A stretch of 64,000 nucleotides of DNA from Saprospiraceae bacterium (lineage in GTDB: Bacteria > Bacteroidota > Bacteroidia > Chitinophagales > Saprospiraceae): NCBI GenBank assembly GCA_016710585.1, contig JADJVN010000005.1, positions 1 through 64,000 of the forward strand, read 5' to 3'. Of the stretch, positions 29,177-39,010 are shown piece by piece. Numbering within the stretch: the first letter of the stretch is position 1; each line of letters begins with the position of its first letter. Position numbers and translations under genes: made by a program. Below the pieces are notes generated by a model that was not told the DNA's origin, searched no databases, and saw nothing but the letters and a program-made list of their open reading frames with translations.

Positions 29177-31624
29177 CTAATTCGGATCCACATCCACCTT
29201 TATTCTCGTGGAGCTAAAGTCTGATTTCAATTGTATTAATTCTGTTTTTAGTGCTGATTTAAATTTACTGATGTCTATTTTGCTTTTGTCCAATTTGAGT
29301 ACAAATTCTTTGATATAAGATCCTTTGATTCTAGAGATGTGAGGCTCCGCTGGACCTAAGATATAGTTTTTATCTAATAGGGATTTAAGACGATTGTATA
29401 AATCAGTACAAGTATCTGTGAGTAATTGTGGTTTTGGGTTTCGCAGTTCTATTTTAATTAATCTTGTGAAAGGTGGGTAGTTGAAATGTTTTCTTTCTGT
29501 GATTTCATGATCGTAAAATTTTGGATAATCTTGTGATAATACTAATGATAAAATAGGATGGTTCACACTGAATGCTTGAATCAATACATTGCCCTGATCT
29601 TGTCTTCGTCCTGCGCGGCCTGCTACTTGAGTAAGCAACTGATAGCCTCTTTCATGTGATCGAAAGTCGGGATAAAATAACATTTGATCTGCTTGAATAA
29701 TAGCTACAAGTCCTACTTTTTCAAAATCAAATCCTTTGGTTATCATTTGAGTTCCTACTAGGATATCAAAGTCGCCATCTTCAAATTCTTCGATGATTTC
29801 TCTTTGCGATTTTCTAGTCCTGGCAGCATCTAGATCTAATCTTTTGATCTTTGCACTAGGAAACAATGCATTCATTTCTTCTTCTAATTGTTCTGTGCCA
29901 AATCCTAATATTTTTAATGTTGCCATATTGCATTCAGGGCAAGTTGTCGGCATTACTTTTTGTATACCACAGATATGACATTTTAACTTGTTGGAAAATT
30001 TATGCAAGGTGAGATGAATGTCACAGCGGTCACATACTGTTTCATAATTGCAGTTGCCACACTTTACTATAGGGGAATAACCTCTTCTATTTCTGAAGAC
30101 AAGTATTTGTTTGCTTTTTGATAATTGTGCATTGATTTCATCTATTAGAGTTTTTGAATAATGCCCGGTCATATTCCCCAGTTGTTGTTCCAGCTTAAGT
30201 GGAATGAGTTTGATATCAGGCATGATGCTTTCACCAAAGCGATCACTTAATACAACCAATCCATATTTTTCATTGATTGCATTATAATAACTTTCAATAC
30301 TTGGTGTAGCGGAACCCAAAATAACTTTTGCTTTAAAGAGAGAAGCGAGATAGGTTGCAGCATCTCTTGCATTATAATAAGGACTTGATTCATGTTGTTT
30401 ATACGAGGGGTCATGCTCTTCGTCAACGATGATTAATCCTAAATTAGAGAAGGGTAGATGTATAGCAGATCTAGCGCCTACGATGAGCGGATGATCGTTT
30501 GATACCGCTTTCCAAATTGAAATTTTATCTTTTGCAGAAACACCTGAATGATATTCAATAATTTTATCTCCGAATATCTGTTTCAGTCTTTTGACTAATT
30601 GTGTCGTCAAAGAAATTTCAGGAACTAAAAACAGGACTTGCTTTCCATCCTTTAATGCCTCTTGGATGAGTTCAGTATAAATAATAGTTTTACCGCTACC
30701 TGTGACACCTTGTAATAGGATGGTTTGTTTTGATTTAAATAAGTCTTGAATATCTGAAAGTGCCTTGGATTGTAATTCACTCAATGTGTGAATGGCTTCT
30801 TTTTGTTCTGATTCAGGTAGCTCATATTTATTTAATTCTATTTGCTCATAGATAGCTTTCTTGATCAATGCATTGGTGGTACTTGAATCAGTTTTGCTTT
30901 GTTGATGAAATAGCTTTGATTTTATCCATTCTCCTTTTTTGCATATTCTGAGATAATGGAGTAAGTGATTGATTTGCTTTTCAGATTTTTCAAGTTCAGA
31001 AATTACTGTATTAAGTTGTTTTGAATCTGACATCAAACTTGGCTTAATTCTAATCCATTTTACTTTGACAGGACTGTCTTGATTCTCTAACTCTTCTCTA
31101 GTGGAGATGAAATTTTTTTCTATTAATTTTTTTATTATGGGAAGGATATTCTTTTTTTGTAAGATATTTTGAATATCCATTATGGATAGTTGATTTTTTA
31201 TCTCAAGGGCTTCTAATATTAAAAACTCATTGTCAGTTAAATCTACTGAGGTGTAATCTTCAAGTGTCCTCAGAATCATCGTATTGCTCTCTAATTTGAA
31301 TGCGCTGATGAGTGAAGTGTTCATGACATCGCCTATAGTGGCGACATAATATCGACTCATCCAATCCCAAAATAAAAGTTGGGTTTCAGTTACGATAGGC
31401 TCATCATCTATGATCTGTACAATTGATTTAATATTAGAAACTGTGGGTGTATTGATTAATCGCCTGACGATGGCAGCATAATGTTTCTTTTTGCCAAACT
31501 CTACTTCAACTCTGCTTCCCACTTTAGGTAAGTCCATATCTTCAGGAATCGAATATGTAAATAGTCCTTCCACTGCTAATGGAATAATAACTTCTACAAA
31601 TCGATTTTTTTGAGTGAAAGACAT
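29177..31624 (-). CDS. priA: primosomal replication protein N' (PriA helicase)
   Basis: 815 residues from the ATG at 31624, which starts the family N-terminus (MSFTQKNRFVEVIIPLAVEG); upstream in-frame codons overlap the preceding gene. PriA is the 3'-5' DNA helicase that restarts stalled forks. Visible features are the DNA-binding N-terminal domain, Walker A GVTGSGKT, the DEEHD Walker B box, GSATPSIESY, the eight-cysteine zinc-binding module (CGNCNYETVCDRCDIHLTLH...CHICG...CPEC), VGTQMITKGFDFEKV and QVAGRAGRR. It ends on a normal family C-terminus. Eight bp after the DUF486 gene, same strand. Confidence 0.96.
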   Translation of the reverse strand: MSFTQKNRFVEVIIPLAVEGLFTYSIPEDMDLPKVGSRVEVEFGKKKHYAAIVRRLINTPTVSNIKSIVQIIDDEPIVTETQLLFWDWMSRYYVATIGDVMNTSLISAFKLESNTMILRTLEDYTSVDLTDNEFLILEALEIKNQLSIMDIQNILQKKNILPIIKKLIEKNFISTREELENQDSPVKVKWIRIKPSLMSDSKQLNTVISELEKSEKQINHLLHYLRICKKGEWIKSKLFHQQSKTDSSTTNALIKKAIYEQIELNKYELPESEQKEAIHTLSELQSKALSDIQDLFKSKQTILLQGVTGSGKTIIYTELIQEALKDGKQVLFLVPEISLTTQLVKRLKQIFGDKIIEYHSGVSAKDKISIWKAVSNDHPLIVGARSAIHLPFSNLGLIIVDEEHDPSYKQHESSPYYNARDAATYLASLFKAKVILGSATPSIESYYNAINEKYGLVVLSDRFGESIMPDIKLIPLKLEQQLGNMTGHYSKTLIDEINAQLSKSKQILVFRNRRGYSPIVKCGNCNYETVCDRCDIHLTLHKFSNKLKCHICGIQKVMPTTCPECNMATLKILGFGTEQLEEEMNALFPSAKIKRLDLDAARTRKSQREIIEEFEDGDFDILVGTQMITKGFDFEKVGLVAIIQADQMLFYPDFRSHERGYQLLTQVAGRAGRRQDQGNVLIQAFSVNHPILSLVLSQDYPKFYDHEITERKHFNYPPFTRLIKIELRNPKPQLLTDTCTDLYNRLKSLLDKNYILGPAEPHISRIKGSYIKEFVLKLDKSKIDISKFKSALKTELIQLKSDFSSTRIKVDVDPN

Positions 31625-31632
31625 AGCGAATC

Positions 31633-32001
31633 TTATTGTTTGAATGCAAAGTACACCGCACAAATCAAGAATATAAAACTGATGACATGATTTGGCTTAA
31701 AATGTTCATTTGGAAAAAATAATATTGTAAACAAAATAAACACAGTCAAGGTGATGACTTCTTGGATTCCTTTCAATTGTATTAAACTAAATGGGCCACC
31801 ATTTTCTTGGAAGCCTATTTTATTTGCTGGGACTTGGAAGCAATATTCAAAAAATGCAATTCCCCAGCTGATTAAGATAATCAGGAAGAAATTTAGCTTG
31901 GAGAACCACGAATATTCCTTCATGCGCAAATGACCATACCATGCTAGGGTCATGAATATATTCGCTATAGAAAGTAAGGAAATAGAAATTAGACCTTTCA
32001 T
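31633..32001 (-). CDS. DUF486 / DMT-superfamily membrane protein
   Basis: 122 residues with four transmembrane helices. Family signatures are NIFMTLAWYGHLR, the WGIAFFEYCFQVPANKIGF motif and FSLIQLKGIQEVITL. DUF486 proteins are short drug/metabolite-transporter-like membrane proteins of unknown substrate. Located between lpxB and priA on the same strand, probably in one operon. Confidence 0.88.
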   Translation of the reverse strand: MKGLISISLLSIANIFMTLAWYGHLRMKEYSWFSKLNFFLIILISWGIAFFEYCFQVPANKIGFQENGGPFSLIQLKGIQEVITLTVFILFTILFFPNEHFKPNHVISFIFLICAVYFAFKQ

Positions 32002-32032
32002 TTTTAATTACTTATTTCAGCTTTGAATTGAG

Positions 32033-33154
32033 TTAAAGATTTTTCCATTCATTATCGAGATAGTCTGCTATTCGTGGTATCGAATTTCCATCCCCAAGTT
32101 TTGAATGGAGGATTTTATAAGATTGTTTCATTGTATTTCTTGTGGACGGATTTAAAAGTTTTTTACATTCTTTTTCAATATTTTCAATGTTAGATTCATA
32201 CTGGATGAGTTCTTTAACGATTTCATTATCCATAATTAAATTAACCAATGAAATATATTTAATTTTGATTAAGTTTTTTGCAATATAGTATGAAATGCTA
32301 TTTCCTTTATAGCAGACGACTTGTGGTATATTGAATAATGCTGTCTCTAAAGTAGCCGTCCCAGAAGTGACTACTGCTATTCTTGCTTGATGTAATATAT
32401 CATAGTTTTGATCATAGACAATTAATGCTTTTGAATCTGGAAATTCAGCTAAAATAGATTCATACAAGCTTTTATGATGAGATAGCCCTGCTATGACAAG
32501 CTGATATTTTTTAAACTTGTGGGTAGCGCTAAGATAGAGTGGGAGCATGGTGGATATTTCTTGTTTTCGACTTCCAGGTAGTAAGGCAATAATGGACCTA
32601 CAGTCAAGTTTGTTTTTTTCTCTAAAATAGACATTTGATTTAAACTCTTTTATGGCATCTAATAAGGGATGACCAGCATAGAAAACATCGAGGTTTCTTT
32701 CTTTATAATATGTTTTTTCGAAGGGTAGGATTACGATAAGTTTGTGAATATATTTTTTAATACTTTCAATTCTCCCTTCTTTCCATGCCCACAGTTGAGG
32801 AGAAATAAAATAATAGGTAGTGATATTTTTTTCATGCAGCCATTTTGCAATCCGTAAATTAAAACCTGGATAATCGACAAGAAGGACAATGTCTGGATTA
32901 ATTTGAAGAATTTCTTTTTTTGTTTTTTTAAATAGATTATAAATTGTTCTGATATTTTTGATCACTTCCAGAAATCCCATGAAGCTCACATCTTTATATT
33001 GGGTAGTGATCTTTACACCTTCAGCTTCCATTTTATTTCCACCCCAGCCAAAAAATTCCCAATTTGGGTTTTTGATTTTTAGCGCTTTTACAATTTTGCT
33101 AGTATGGAGATCTGCAGAAGCTTCTGCAGCAATAATATAAATTTTTTTAGACAT
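32033..33154 (-). CDS. lpxB: lipid-A-disaccharide synthase LpxB
   Basis: 373 residues. LpxB joins UDP-2,3-diacylglucosamine to lipid X at the inner membrane in lipid A synthesis. The N-terminal motif reads AEASADLHTSKI where most homologues have GEASGD. Family landmarks include FFGWGGNKMEAEGV, SFMGFLEVIKNI, VLLVDYPGFNLRIAKWLHEK, YYFISPQLWAWKEGR, YAGHPLLDAI, IALLPGSRKQEI and SGTATLETALFNIPQVVCYK. Length is normal. Its start overlaps the end of the membrane-protein gene at 33147 by 8 bp. Evidence for an outer membrane with lipid A. Confidence 0.95.
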   Translation of the reverse strand: MSKKIYIIAAEASADLHTSKIVKALKIKNPNWEFFGWGGNKMEAEGVKITTQYKDVSFMGFLEVIKNIRTIYNLFKKTKKEILQINPDIVLLVDYPGFNLRIAKWLHEKNITTYYFISPQLWAWKEGRIESIKKYIHKLIVILPFEKTYYKERNLDVFYAGHPLLDAIKEFKSNVYFREKNKLDCRSIIALLPGSRKQEISTMLPLYLSATHKFKKYQLVIAGLSHHKSLYESILAEFPDSKALIVYDQNYDILHQARIAVVTSGTATLETALFNIPQVVCYKGNSISYYIAKNLIKIKYISLVNLIMDNEIVKELIQYESNIENIEKECKKLLNPSTRNTMKQSYKILHSKLGDGNSIPRIADYLDNEWKNL

Positions 33155-33467
33155 TAATATTCATTAATTCAAATCCATAAAACCACATCCACATTCCAAC
33201 ATATACCAATGTAGGAAAAATAATGCCCCTCATGAGATTGGTCATTAATCTATTGTTAGCCCATTGCATAGCGATAGCATTTGCAATCAAAGCGATGATA
33301 GCAATCGTGCGTTCACGAAAATTTGGCGCTAATCCTTCTGGGTTCAGAATTTCTAAATTGTCTAATTGTTCATAAAGGAAAAGTAGAATGCCATATGCAG
33401 CTATTGGGGCACAAATTCCGATAGCAATTCCTAAAAAAATATTATCGTATTTTAAATAGTTTTTCAT
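33147..33467 (-). CDS. small hydrophobic membrane protein
   Basis: 106 residues, three predicted transmembrane segments (FLGIAIGICAPIAAYGILLF, TIAIIALIANAIAMQW, IIFPTLVYVGMWMWFYGF). Family not recognised. It overlaps lpxB by 8 bp and starts 5 bp after surE, so it belongs to the surE-lpxB-DUF486-priA operon. Function unknown; possibly linked to envelope assembly by position only. Confidence 0.75.
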   Translation of the reverse strand: MKNYLKYDNIFLGIAIGICAPIAAYGILLFLYEQLDNLEILNPEGLAPNFRERTIAIIALIANAIAMQWANNRLMTNLMRGIIFPTLVYVGMWMWFYGFELMNINV

Positions 33468-33472
33468 GCCCT

Positions 33473-34249
33473 TTATTTTTTTATATTTTCAAGGAAATGT
33501 AAAGCCTCAATACTTTTATATGCAGTAAGGTCATGTCCAGATGGAACTATGCTGATATAGCCTCTATCCAATGCATATAAATCAGTATCTTTTCCAGGAT
33601 CATTGTTTGCAAACTTTCCAGTGAGCCAGTAGTATTTTTCATTCCTTGGATCAATAGCTTCTTTGAATTCTTCGACCCAACTTCCTTCAGCTTGTCTGCA
33701 GATTTTGATTCCTTTTATTTTTGATTTTGGAAGTTTTGGGATATTTACATTTAATAGATTACTATTGGGAATTCCATGTTTTAGAATATTTTTGATGATA
33801 CTTGAAATAAAGCTAGATCCAGCGGAGAAATCTGCATTAAAAGAAAAGTCTGAAAGACTAAAACCAATAGAAGGCGTACCTTCAATCGCAGCCTCCATCG
33901 CAGCAGACATCGTACCCGAATAAAGAATATTTATAGATGCGTTTGATCCATGATTTATTCCTGAGAGACAGAGGTCTATTTTCTGATTTTTTAGGACGAC
34001 ATTTTTTGCTAGTTTCACACAATCAACAGGAGTGCCGCTGCACTCATAAGCCTCTACATCTTTGAAGACATCTACTTTATGGATTCTTAATGGCTTATTG
34101 ATAGTAATGGCGTGTCCCATGCCAGATTGAGGTGAGTTTGGCGCAATTACGATGACTTTACCATGTTTTTTTGCCACTGAGACCAAGGCTTTTAAGCCAG
34201 GAGCAAATATGCCATCATCATTGGTCACTAAAATTAATTTTTTTTTCAT
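33473..34249 (-). CDS. surE: 5'/3'-nucleotidase SurE
   Basis: 258 residues. SurE is a metal-dependent nucleoside monophosphatase in the cytoplasm. The N-terminal metal site VTNDDGIFAPGLKAL, the serine loop APNSPQSGMGHAIT, GTPVDCVKLA and SGINHGSNASINILYSGTMSAAMEA are all intact. First gene of the minus-strand operon running to priA, divergent from holA. Confidence 0.96.
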   Translation of the reverse strand: MKKKLILVTNDDGIFAPGLKALVSVAKKHGKVIVIAPNSPQSGMGHAITINKPLRIHKVDVFKDVEAYECSGTPVDCVKLAKNVVLKNQKIDLCLSGINHGSNASINILYSGTMSAAMEAAIEGTPSIGFSLSDFSFNADFSAGSSFISSIIKNILKHGIPNSNLLNVNIPKLPKSKIKGIKICRQAEGSWVEEFKEAIDPRNEKYYWLTGKFANNDPGKDTDLYALDRGYISIVPSGHDLTAYKSIEALHFLENIKK

Positions 34250-34266
34250 GATTTTGTTAACTCATG

Positions 34267-34296
34267 CAAATATATGAAGACTTGATTCTAATTTTG
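34267..34296. promoter_or_regulatory. divergent surE / holA promoter region
   Basis: In the 60-bp gap, TATATTTG reads toward surE (complement of 34267-34274) and TAATTTTG reads toward holA (34289-34296). Both match the Bacteroidota -7 box TAnnTTTG. Neither has a well-spaced TTTG -33 box. Confidence 0.4.
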
Positions 34297-34309
34297 TCCT
34301 TATTTTGAA

Positions 34310-35341
34310 ATGCAAGTAGAATTTAATGATATCGTAAAGGATTTTAAGAAAAAAGATTTTAAGCCTATTTATTTTTTTTGTGGGGAAGAGAATTTTTTTA
34401 TTGATGAATTGGTGCATCTTGCAGAGACCAGCATCATTCCTGAAGAATCGAAAGAATTTTCACAGTTTGTCGTTTATGGAAAAGATGTCAATTTTAAAGA
34501 CATAAATGATATTGTGCGACAGCAGACTTTCTTTGGAGGAACAAAATTGATTTTGTTAAAGGAAGCACAAGAAATCAAAGATAAAGAATGGGAGAATTTT
34601 TTACCCATTATGGAAAAATTTCCCAATGAGAATATCTTAATCATTAGTTATAAGAATAAAAAGCCAGATGGCCGATTGGCTTGGTCTAAAAAAGTAAAAG
34701 ATAAGACTTCGTATTTTGAATCTAAGGAACTGAAAGAGTTTCAATTGAATAAATTTGTAAATGATCTATGTCAAGCTTCTGGAATAAAAATACAGAGTGA
34801 AGCTAGTCAAGCCCTGGTTGATTTGGTTGGTTCTAACTTAAAGCAATTGAAGAATGAAATCGGAAAGTTGGCAATAGGTCATGACCCTAAATCACCGATC
34901 ACTGTGGAAGCGGTTTTGGATAATATAGGTGTAAGTCGAGAATTCAATGCTTTTGAATACCAAAAAGCATTGGCAACAAAAGATTTTCACAAATTGTATT
35001 TTATTGCTAATCATTTGCAAGCTCAACTCAAGAATACGCCATTGATTATGATCATTGGAACGCTTTTCGGATATTTTTCAAAATTGTGGATAGCAAAGTA
35101 TAATTTGAGTAAAACAGACAAAGAGCTTTCAGAATTATTGAAATTGCCATTTGTAGGTTTGATGAAAGAATATCGCGAAGCTGCAGCAATATATACTGTT
35201 GCAGAAATTCATCATGCTTTTTCCATTCTCAAGAAATATGATCTATTGTCTAAAGGAATTAATACGACTGGAGCGGATGAAAAATCTTTGTTTATGCAAA
35301 TGACCCTGGAGTTTGTTTATAATGGTAATGCTGTAAATTAA
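34310..35341 (+). CDS. holA: DNA polymerase III subunit delta
   Basis: 343 residues of the HolA clamp-loader family. N-terminal KPIYFFCGEENFFIDELVHL is the degenerate AAA+ start typical of delta. FFGGTKLILLKEAQEIKDKE and a DGRLAWSKKVKDK segment (usually KK..D.R..) follow. The C-terminal collar domain includes KNTPLIMIIGTLFGYFSKLW. Delta opens the beta clamp during replication. Length is normal. Convergent with the LD-carboxypeptidase gene. Confidence 0.92.
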   Translation: MQVEFNDIVKDFKKKDFKPIYFFCGEENFFIDELVHLAETSIIPEESKEFSQFVVYGKDVNFKDINDIVRQQTFFGGTKLILLKEAQEIKDKEWENFLPIMEKFPNENILIISYKNKKPDGRLAWSKKVKDKTSYFESKELKEFQLNKFVNDLCQASGIKIQSEASQALVDLVGSNLKQLKNEIGKLAIGHDPKSPITVEAVLDNIGVSREFNAFEYQKALATKDFHKLYFIANHLQAQLKNTPLIMIIGTLFGYFSKLWIAKYNLSKTDKELSELLKLPFVGLMKEYREAAAIYTVAEIHHAFSILKKYDLLSKGINTTGADEKSLFMQMTLEFVYNGNAVN

Positions 35342-35378
35342 TCGTTGAATTTAATTTTTAGATTGATCATTCTTTCAT

Positions 35379-36408
35379 TCAATTTTTATCACTTGAACTG
35401 ATAACTGTTCCAGTAGCTGAATCAAATATGACATTCATTCCAATAGGCAATATACAACAATTTTCAGTGTGTCCAAATGAATATCCATAAACGATTGGAA
35501 TATTAAAGTCTTTAAATTTTTCGAGGATAACTTCATGTAAGCTGAATGAGGATTCTTCAGGTTTGGGAATGCAGCCTTCAAATACGCCTAGAATGATTGC
35601 ATTACATTCTTTAAAATTTGTTGCGTCGATCAACTGAGTAAGCATTCTATCTATTCGATAAGGCCGCTCATCAACATCTTCCAAGAAAACAATTTTGTTA
35701 GAAAAATCAGGCTGATGTTTTGTCCCTATAATTGAGTTAATAATTGATAAATTCCCACCAATTAATTGCCCCTCTGCATGTCCTGGATTGATGATTTGGT
35801 ATTCGTAGAGTGAGTTCGTTTTTTAATGAAAAGGGATTAGTTATTGCAGAGAGTTTTGTTGGATCTTTGAATATGTTTTCAATACAAGCTTTAGAATAAT
35901 TTTTTATTGTGGAAGATGCTACTGGCCCATGATAACATACCAGCCCTGTGTTTTGAAATACTGCGATATGCAATGCAGTGATATCGCTATAACCCAAGAT
36001 TATTTTTTGCTTTGCTTTGATTAAATTATAATCTAATTTGTCAATAATTCTGGTCAAACCATAGCCACCTCGTATACACCAGATTGCAGCAACTTCAGGA
36101 TCATTGATCATGTCATGGATCTCCTTGATTCTATCCTGATCTGAACCAGCAAGGTAACCTGTAGTTCTGTTGAGCAACTCCGCAGAATGTTTGTACTTAT
36201 AACCCAAGTCCAATACATTGGCTATGGCCCTATTAAGTCGTTCATCAGATATAAATCCAGAAGGTGCAATAAGACCGATGGTATCACCTTTTGAGATAGG
36301 TTTCGGATAAATTATTTCGTGTTGCATTTGATCAAGTTGTATATTCCAAAGCCATGGACTTAATGCAGCGGCTGCAGCCATTTTTTTTTTGAATTCTCTT
36401 CTATTCAT
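35379..36408 (-). pseudogene. S66 LD-carboxypeptidase, frameshifted
   Basis: Starts at 36408 (MNRREFKKKMAAAAALSPWL, Tat-like). The first frame covers the N-domain with GDTIGLIAPSG, RGGYGLTRIIDKLDY and the nucleophile motif GYSDITALH. It shifts at the T6 tract 35819-35824. The other frame then supplies SLYEYQIINPGHAEGQLIGG, FLEDVDERPYRIDRM (catalytic Glu) and YSFGHTENC (catalytic His). The break therefore separates the Ser from the Glu and His, and removing one base of the homopolymer restores a normal 340-residue enzyme. It trims tetrapeptides from murein for recycling. It overlaps the cca stop by 8 bp. The frameshift is probably a sequencing error. Confidence 0.85.
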
Positions 36409-37884
36409 GCGATGAATTAATGGATACAATTTCCTGAACCGCTTTGGCATGTATCTCGTGCTGTAGCTTTAATCCCAATTCATTTCCTTTTTGTTTCATT
36501 AATTCGTATGCAGCTTCAAAATTATTATCTATAATATCATCAAGTATTGAGTCCTTAATGAGATTTTTTATGATACCGACTTCTTTGCAAGGTTTTAATC
36601 CAAAAGCATACATGATCATCTCTCCGTCAATGGGTGGTTGCCATTCACGTATCCGATCTTTTTCTTCTACTTCTTGTAGTTTTATTCTTACGGTGGAATA
36701 ATTGTTTTTATATTTTTTTACTTTCTCTGGATTTTTTGAAGTAATGTCTGCTTCGCATAATGTCAATAAATCCTCTAAGTCTTCACCTGCATCAAATAGT
36801 AATCTTCTCAATGCAGAATCAGTAATGACTTCTTGAGTTAATGCAATGGGCCTTAGATGAAGTCGGACTAGTTTTTGAACATATTTCATTTTGCTGTCCA
36901 ATGGCATTCTTAAGTTTTTAAAAATTCTTGCGGTCATCGAAGCTCCCAACGCTTCGTGTCCATGGAATGTCCATCCAATTCCTTCTTCAAATCTTTTAGT
37001 TTGCGGTTTTGCAATATCATGGAGAATCGCAGCCCACCGCAACCATAGAAAGTCAGACTTGAGTGCTACGTTGTCTAATACTTCAAGCGTATGATAAAAA
37101 TTATCTTTATGTCCTTTACCATCTTGATATTCTACTCCATGTAATAAACAAAACTCTGGAAAAAATATTTGGAGTAATCCTGAATTAAACAATAATTCAA
37201 AACCAGTAGAGGGTTTTTGAGAGAATAATTTTATCAAGTTCAGAGCTTATTCTTTCCTTTGATATAATCTTTAATCTCTGTTTACAATTCTTTATTCCTT
37301 CAAATGTATCTGCATTAATGGTGAATCCCCAATTGACTAGCAAAACGAACTGCTCTCATCATTCTAAGAGGATCATCAGAAAATGTTTTTTCGGGGTCTG
37401 TTCAGAGTCTTATTATTTTATTGGAGATGTCTTCTAATCCATTAAAAGGGTCTATGATCTCACCAAAATTATTTTTAGAGAGACTAATTGAAATAGCATT
37501 GATTGTAAAATCTCGTCTCAATTGATCATCAAGTAAAGAACCAGAACTGACTTGTGGTTTTCTAGAATTTATAGTATAAGATTCTTTCCTAGCGCCAACG
37601 AATTCTATCTCGATATCTTTATGACGGATCATAGCTGTGCCAAATTTTTCAAATATATTGACACTGGGCATTGGACGTAATTTTGAAGCGACTGATTGGG
37701 CAAGTTGTATACCATCTCCTATGGTAACTATGTCAATATCTTTAGATTCTCGTCCAATAATTCTATCTCTGACAAATCCTCCTACAGCATAGCATTCCAC
37801 ACCGAGTTCTTCACCTGCGGTAGCGATAAGCTCAAGTATTTTCCTTTCCCAAGCTTCAAGTTTGAAAATAATGGATTGTTGCAT
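36401..37884 (-). pseudogene. cca: CCA tRNA nucleotidyltransferase with HD domain, interrupted
   Basis: The 5' part (37402-37884) has the nucleotidyltransferase core: YAVGGFVRDRIIGRESKDID, MIRHKDIEIEFVGARKESY and LLDDQLRRDFTINAISISLS. Then come an in-frame TGA (37402-37404) where homologues have R-T-P, an extra base in the G4 run at 37327-37330, and another near 37235. The intervening DNA still reads PEKTFSDDPLRMMRAVRFAS in translation. The 3' part carries the HD domain (WLRWAAILHDIAKPQTKRFE, FHGHEALGA). The enzyme adds or repairs the tRNA 3' CCA and is normally essential, so three lesions within 170 bp are best explained as errors in the sequence. It overlaps the dusB stop by one base. Confidence 0.88.
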
Positions 37885-38894
37885 TATGCGCTGAGTTCAA
37901 AAATTTCGTGACACATTTCTTCATTCATGCGATCCAAAATTTCATATAAAATGATTGGGTTGGATTCTGTAACGAGTAGAATTCTATAGTCTTTAATATT
38001 GGCTAAGCCTTTAAAATAATTTGTATAATGTCTTCTCATCTCTAGTACACCTAATTTTTCTCCTTTCCATTTGATGGAGTTCATTAAATGCGTTTTTGCA
38101 GCAGAGATTCGTTCTTGAATGCTTGGAGGTGCAAGGAGTTCGCCTGTATTAAAATAATGTTTTATTTCTCTGAATATCCATGGATAACCTATGCTAGCAC
38201 GGCCGATCATCATACCATCGACATCATATTTGTTTTTATATTCCAAAGCCTTTTGTGGAGAATTAATGTCACCATTTCCAAAAATAGGAATATGGATCCT
38301 TGGATTATTTTTGACTTTGGATATCCACGACCAATCAGAATGCCCTTTATACATTTGTGCTCTGGTTCTAGCATGGATAGAAAGTGCCTTGATCCCAATA
38401 TCTTGCAATCTTTCTGCGACTTCTTCAATATGAATAGAATTGTCATCCCAACCAAGTCTAGTTTTAACAGTAACTGGAAGATTGGTTGATTTAACCACTG
38501 CTTCTGTAAGTTTTACCATTTTTGGGATATCTTTTAAGATTCCAGCACCTGCCAATTTACATACTACCTTTTGAACAGGACATCCATAATTGATATCTAA
38601 TAATTCTGGTTTTGCATTTTCTACAATTTCAGCAGCTTTCATCATTGAATCTAGCTCAGCACCAAATATTTGTACGCCAATCGGTCTTTCTTCATCATAA
38701 ATATCCAGTTTTTGTAGGCTTTTGTGTGCATCACGTATAAGTCCTTCAACTGAAATGAATTCGGTATAGAGCATGTCACAGCCTTGTTCTTTGCACAAAG
38801 CTCTAAAAGGGGGATCACTTACATCTTCCATTGGTGCCAACAACAGAGGAAATTCTGTTAGCTCTATATTTGCGATTTTCACATTTTTAGACAT
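37884..38894 (-). CDS. dusB: tRNA-dihydrouridine synthase
   Basis: 336 residues. An FMN-dependent TIM-barrel enzyme reducing uridines in the tRNA D-loop. Seen: LLAPMEDVSDPPFRALC at the N-terminus, the catalytic-cysteine region INYGCPVQKVVCKLAGAGIL, PVTVKTRLGWDD, ALSIHARTRAQMYKGHSDW and GNGDINSPQKAL, then DGMMIGRASIGYPWIF. The stop and the cca start share a base (TAATG), so the two are coupled. A TAACTTTG -7 box reads toward it at 38903-38910. Confidence 0.93.
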   Translation of the reverse strand: MSKNVKIANIELTEFPLLLAPMEDVSDPPFRALCKEQGCDMLYTEFISVEGLIRDAHKSLQKLDIYDEERPIGVQIFGAELDSMMKAAEIVENAKPELLDINYGCPVQKVVCKLAGAGILKDIPKMVKLTEAVVKSTNLPVTVKTRLGWDDNSIHIEEVAERLQDIGIKALSIHARTRAQMYKGHSDWSWISKVKNNPRIHIPIFGNGDINSPQKALEYKNKYDVDGMMIGRASIGYPWIFREIKHYFNTGELLAPPSIQERISAAKTHLMNSIKWKGEKLGVLEMRRHYTNYFKGLANIKDYRILLVTESNPIILYEILDRMNEEMCHEIFELSA

Positions 38895-39010
38895 AATTAG
38901 CGCAAAGTTAGATAAAATAATGGCATAGAATAGTCAATTGATACTTTGATTTGACATTGTATTTCTCAAAATTTGATTAAACTTGCAGCCTATCAGCAAA
39001 TTATAAATAA

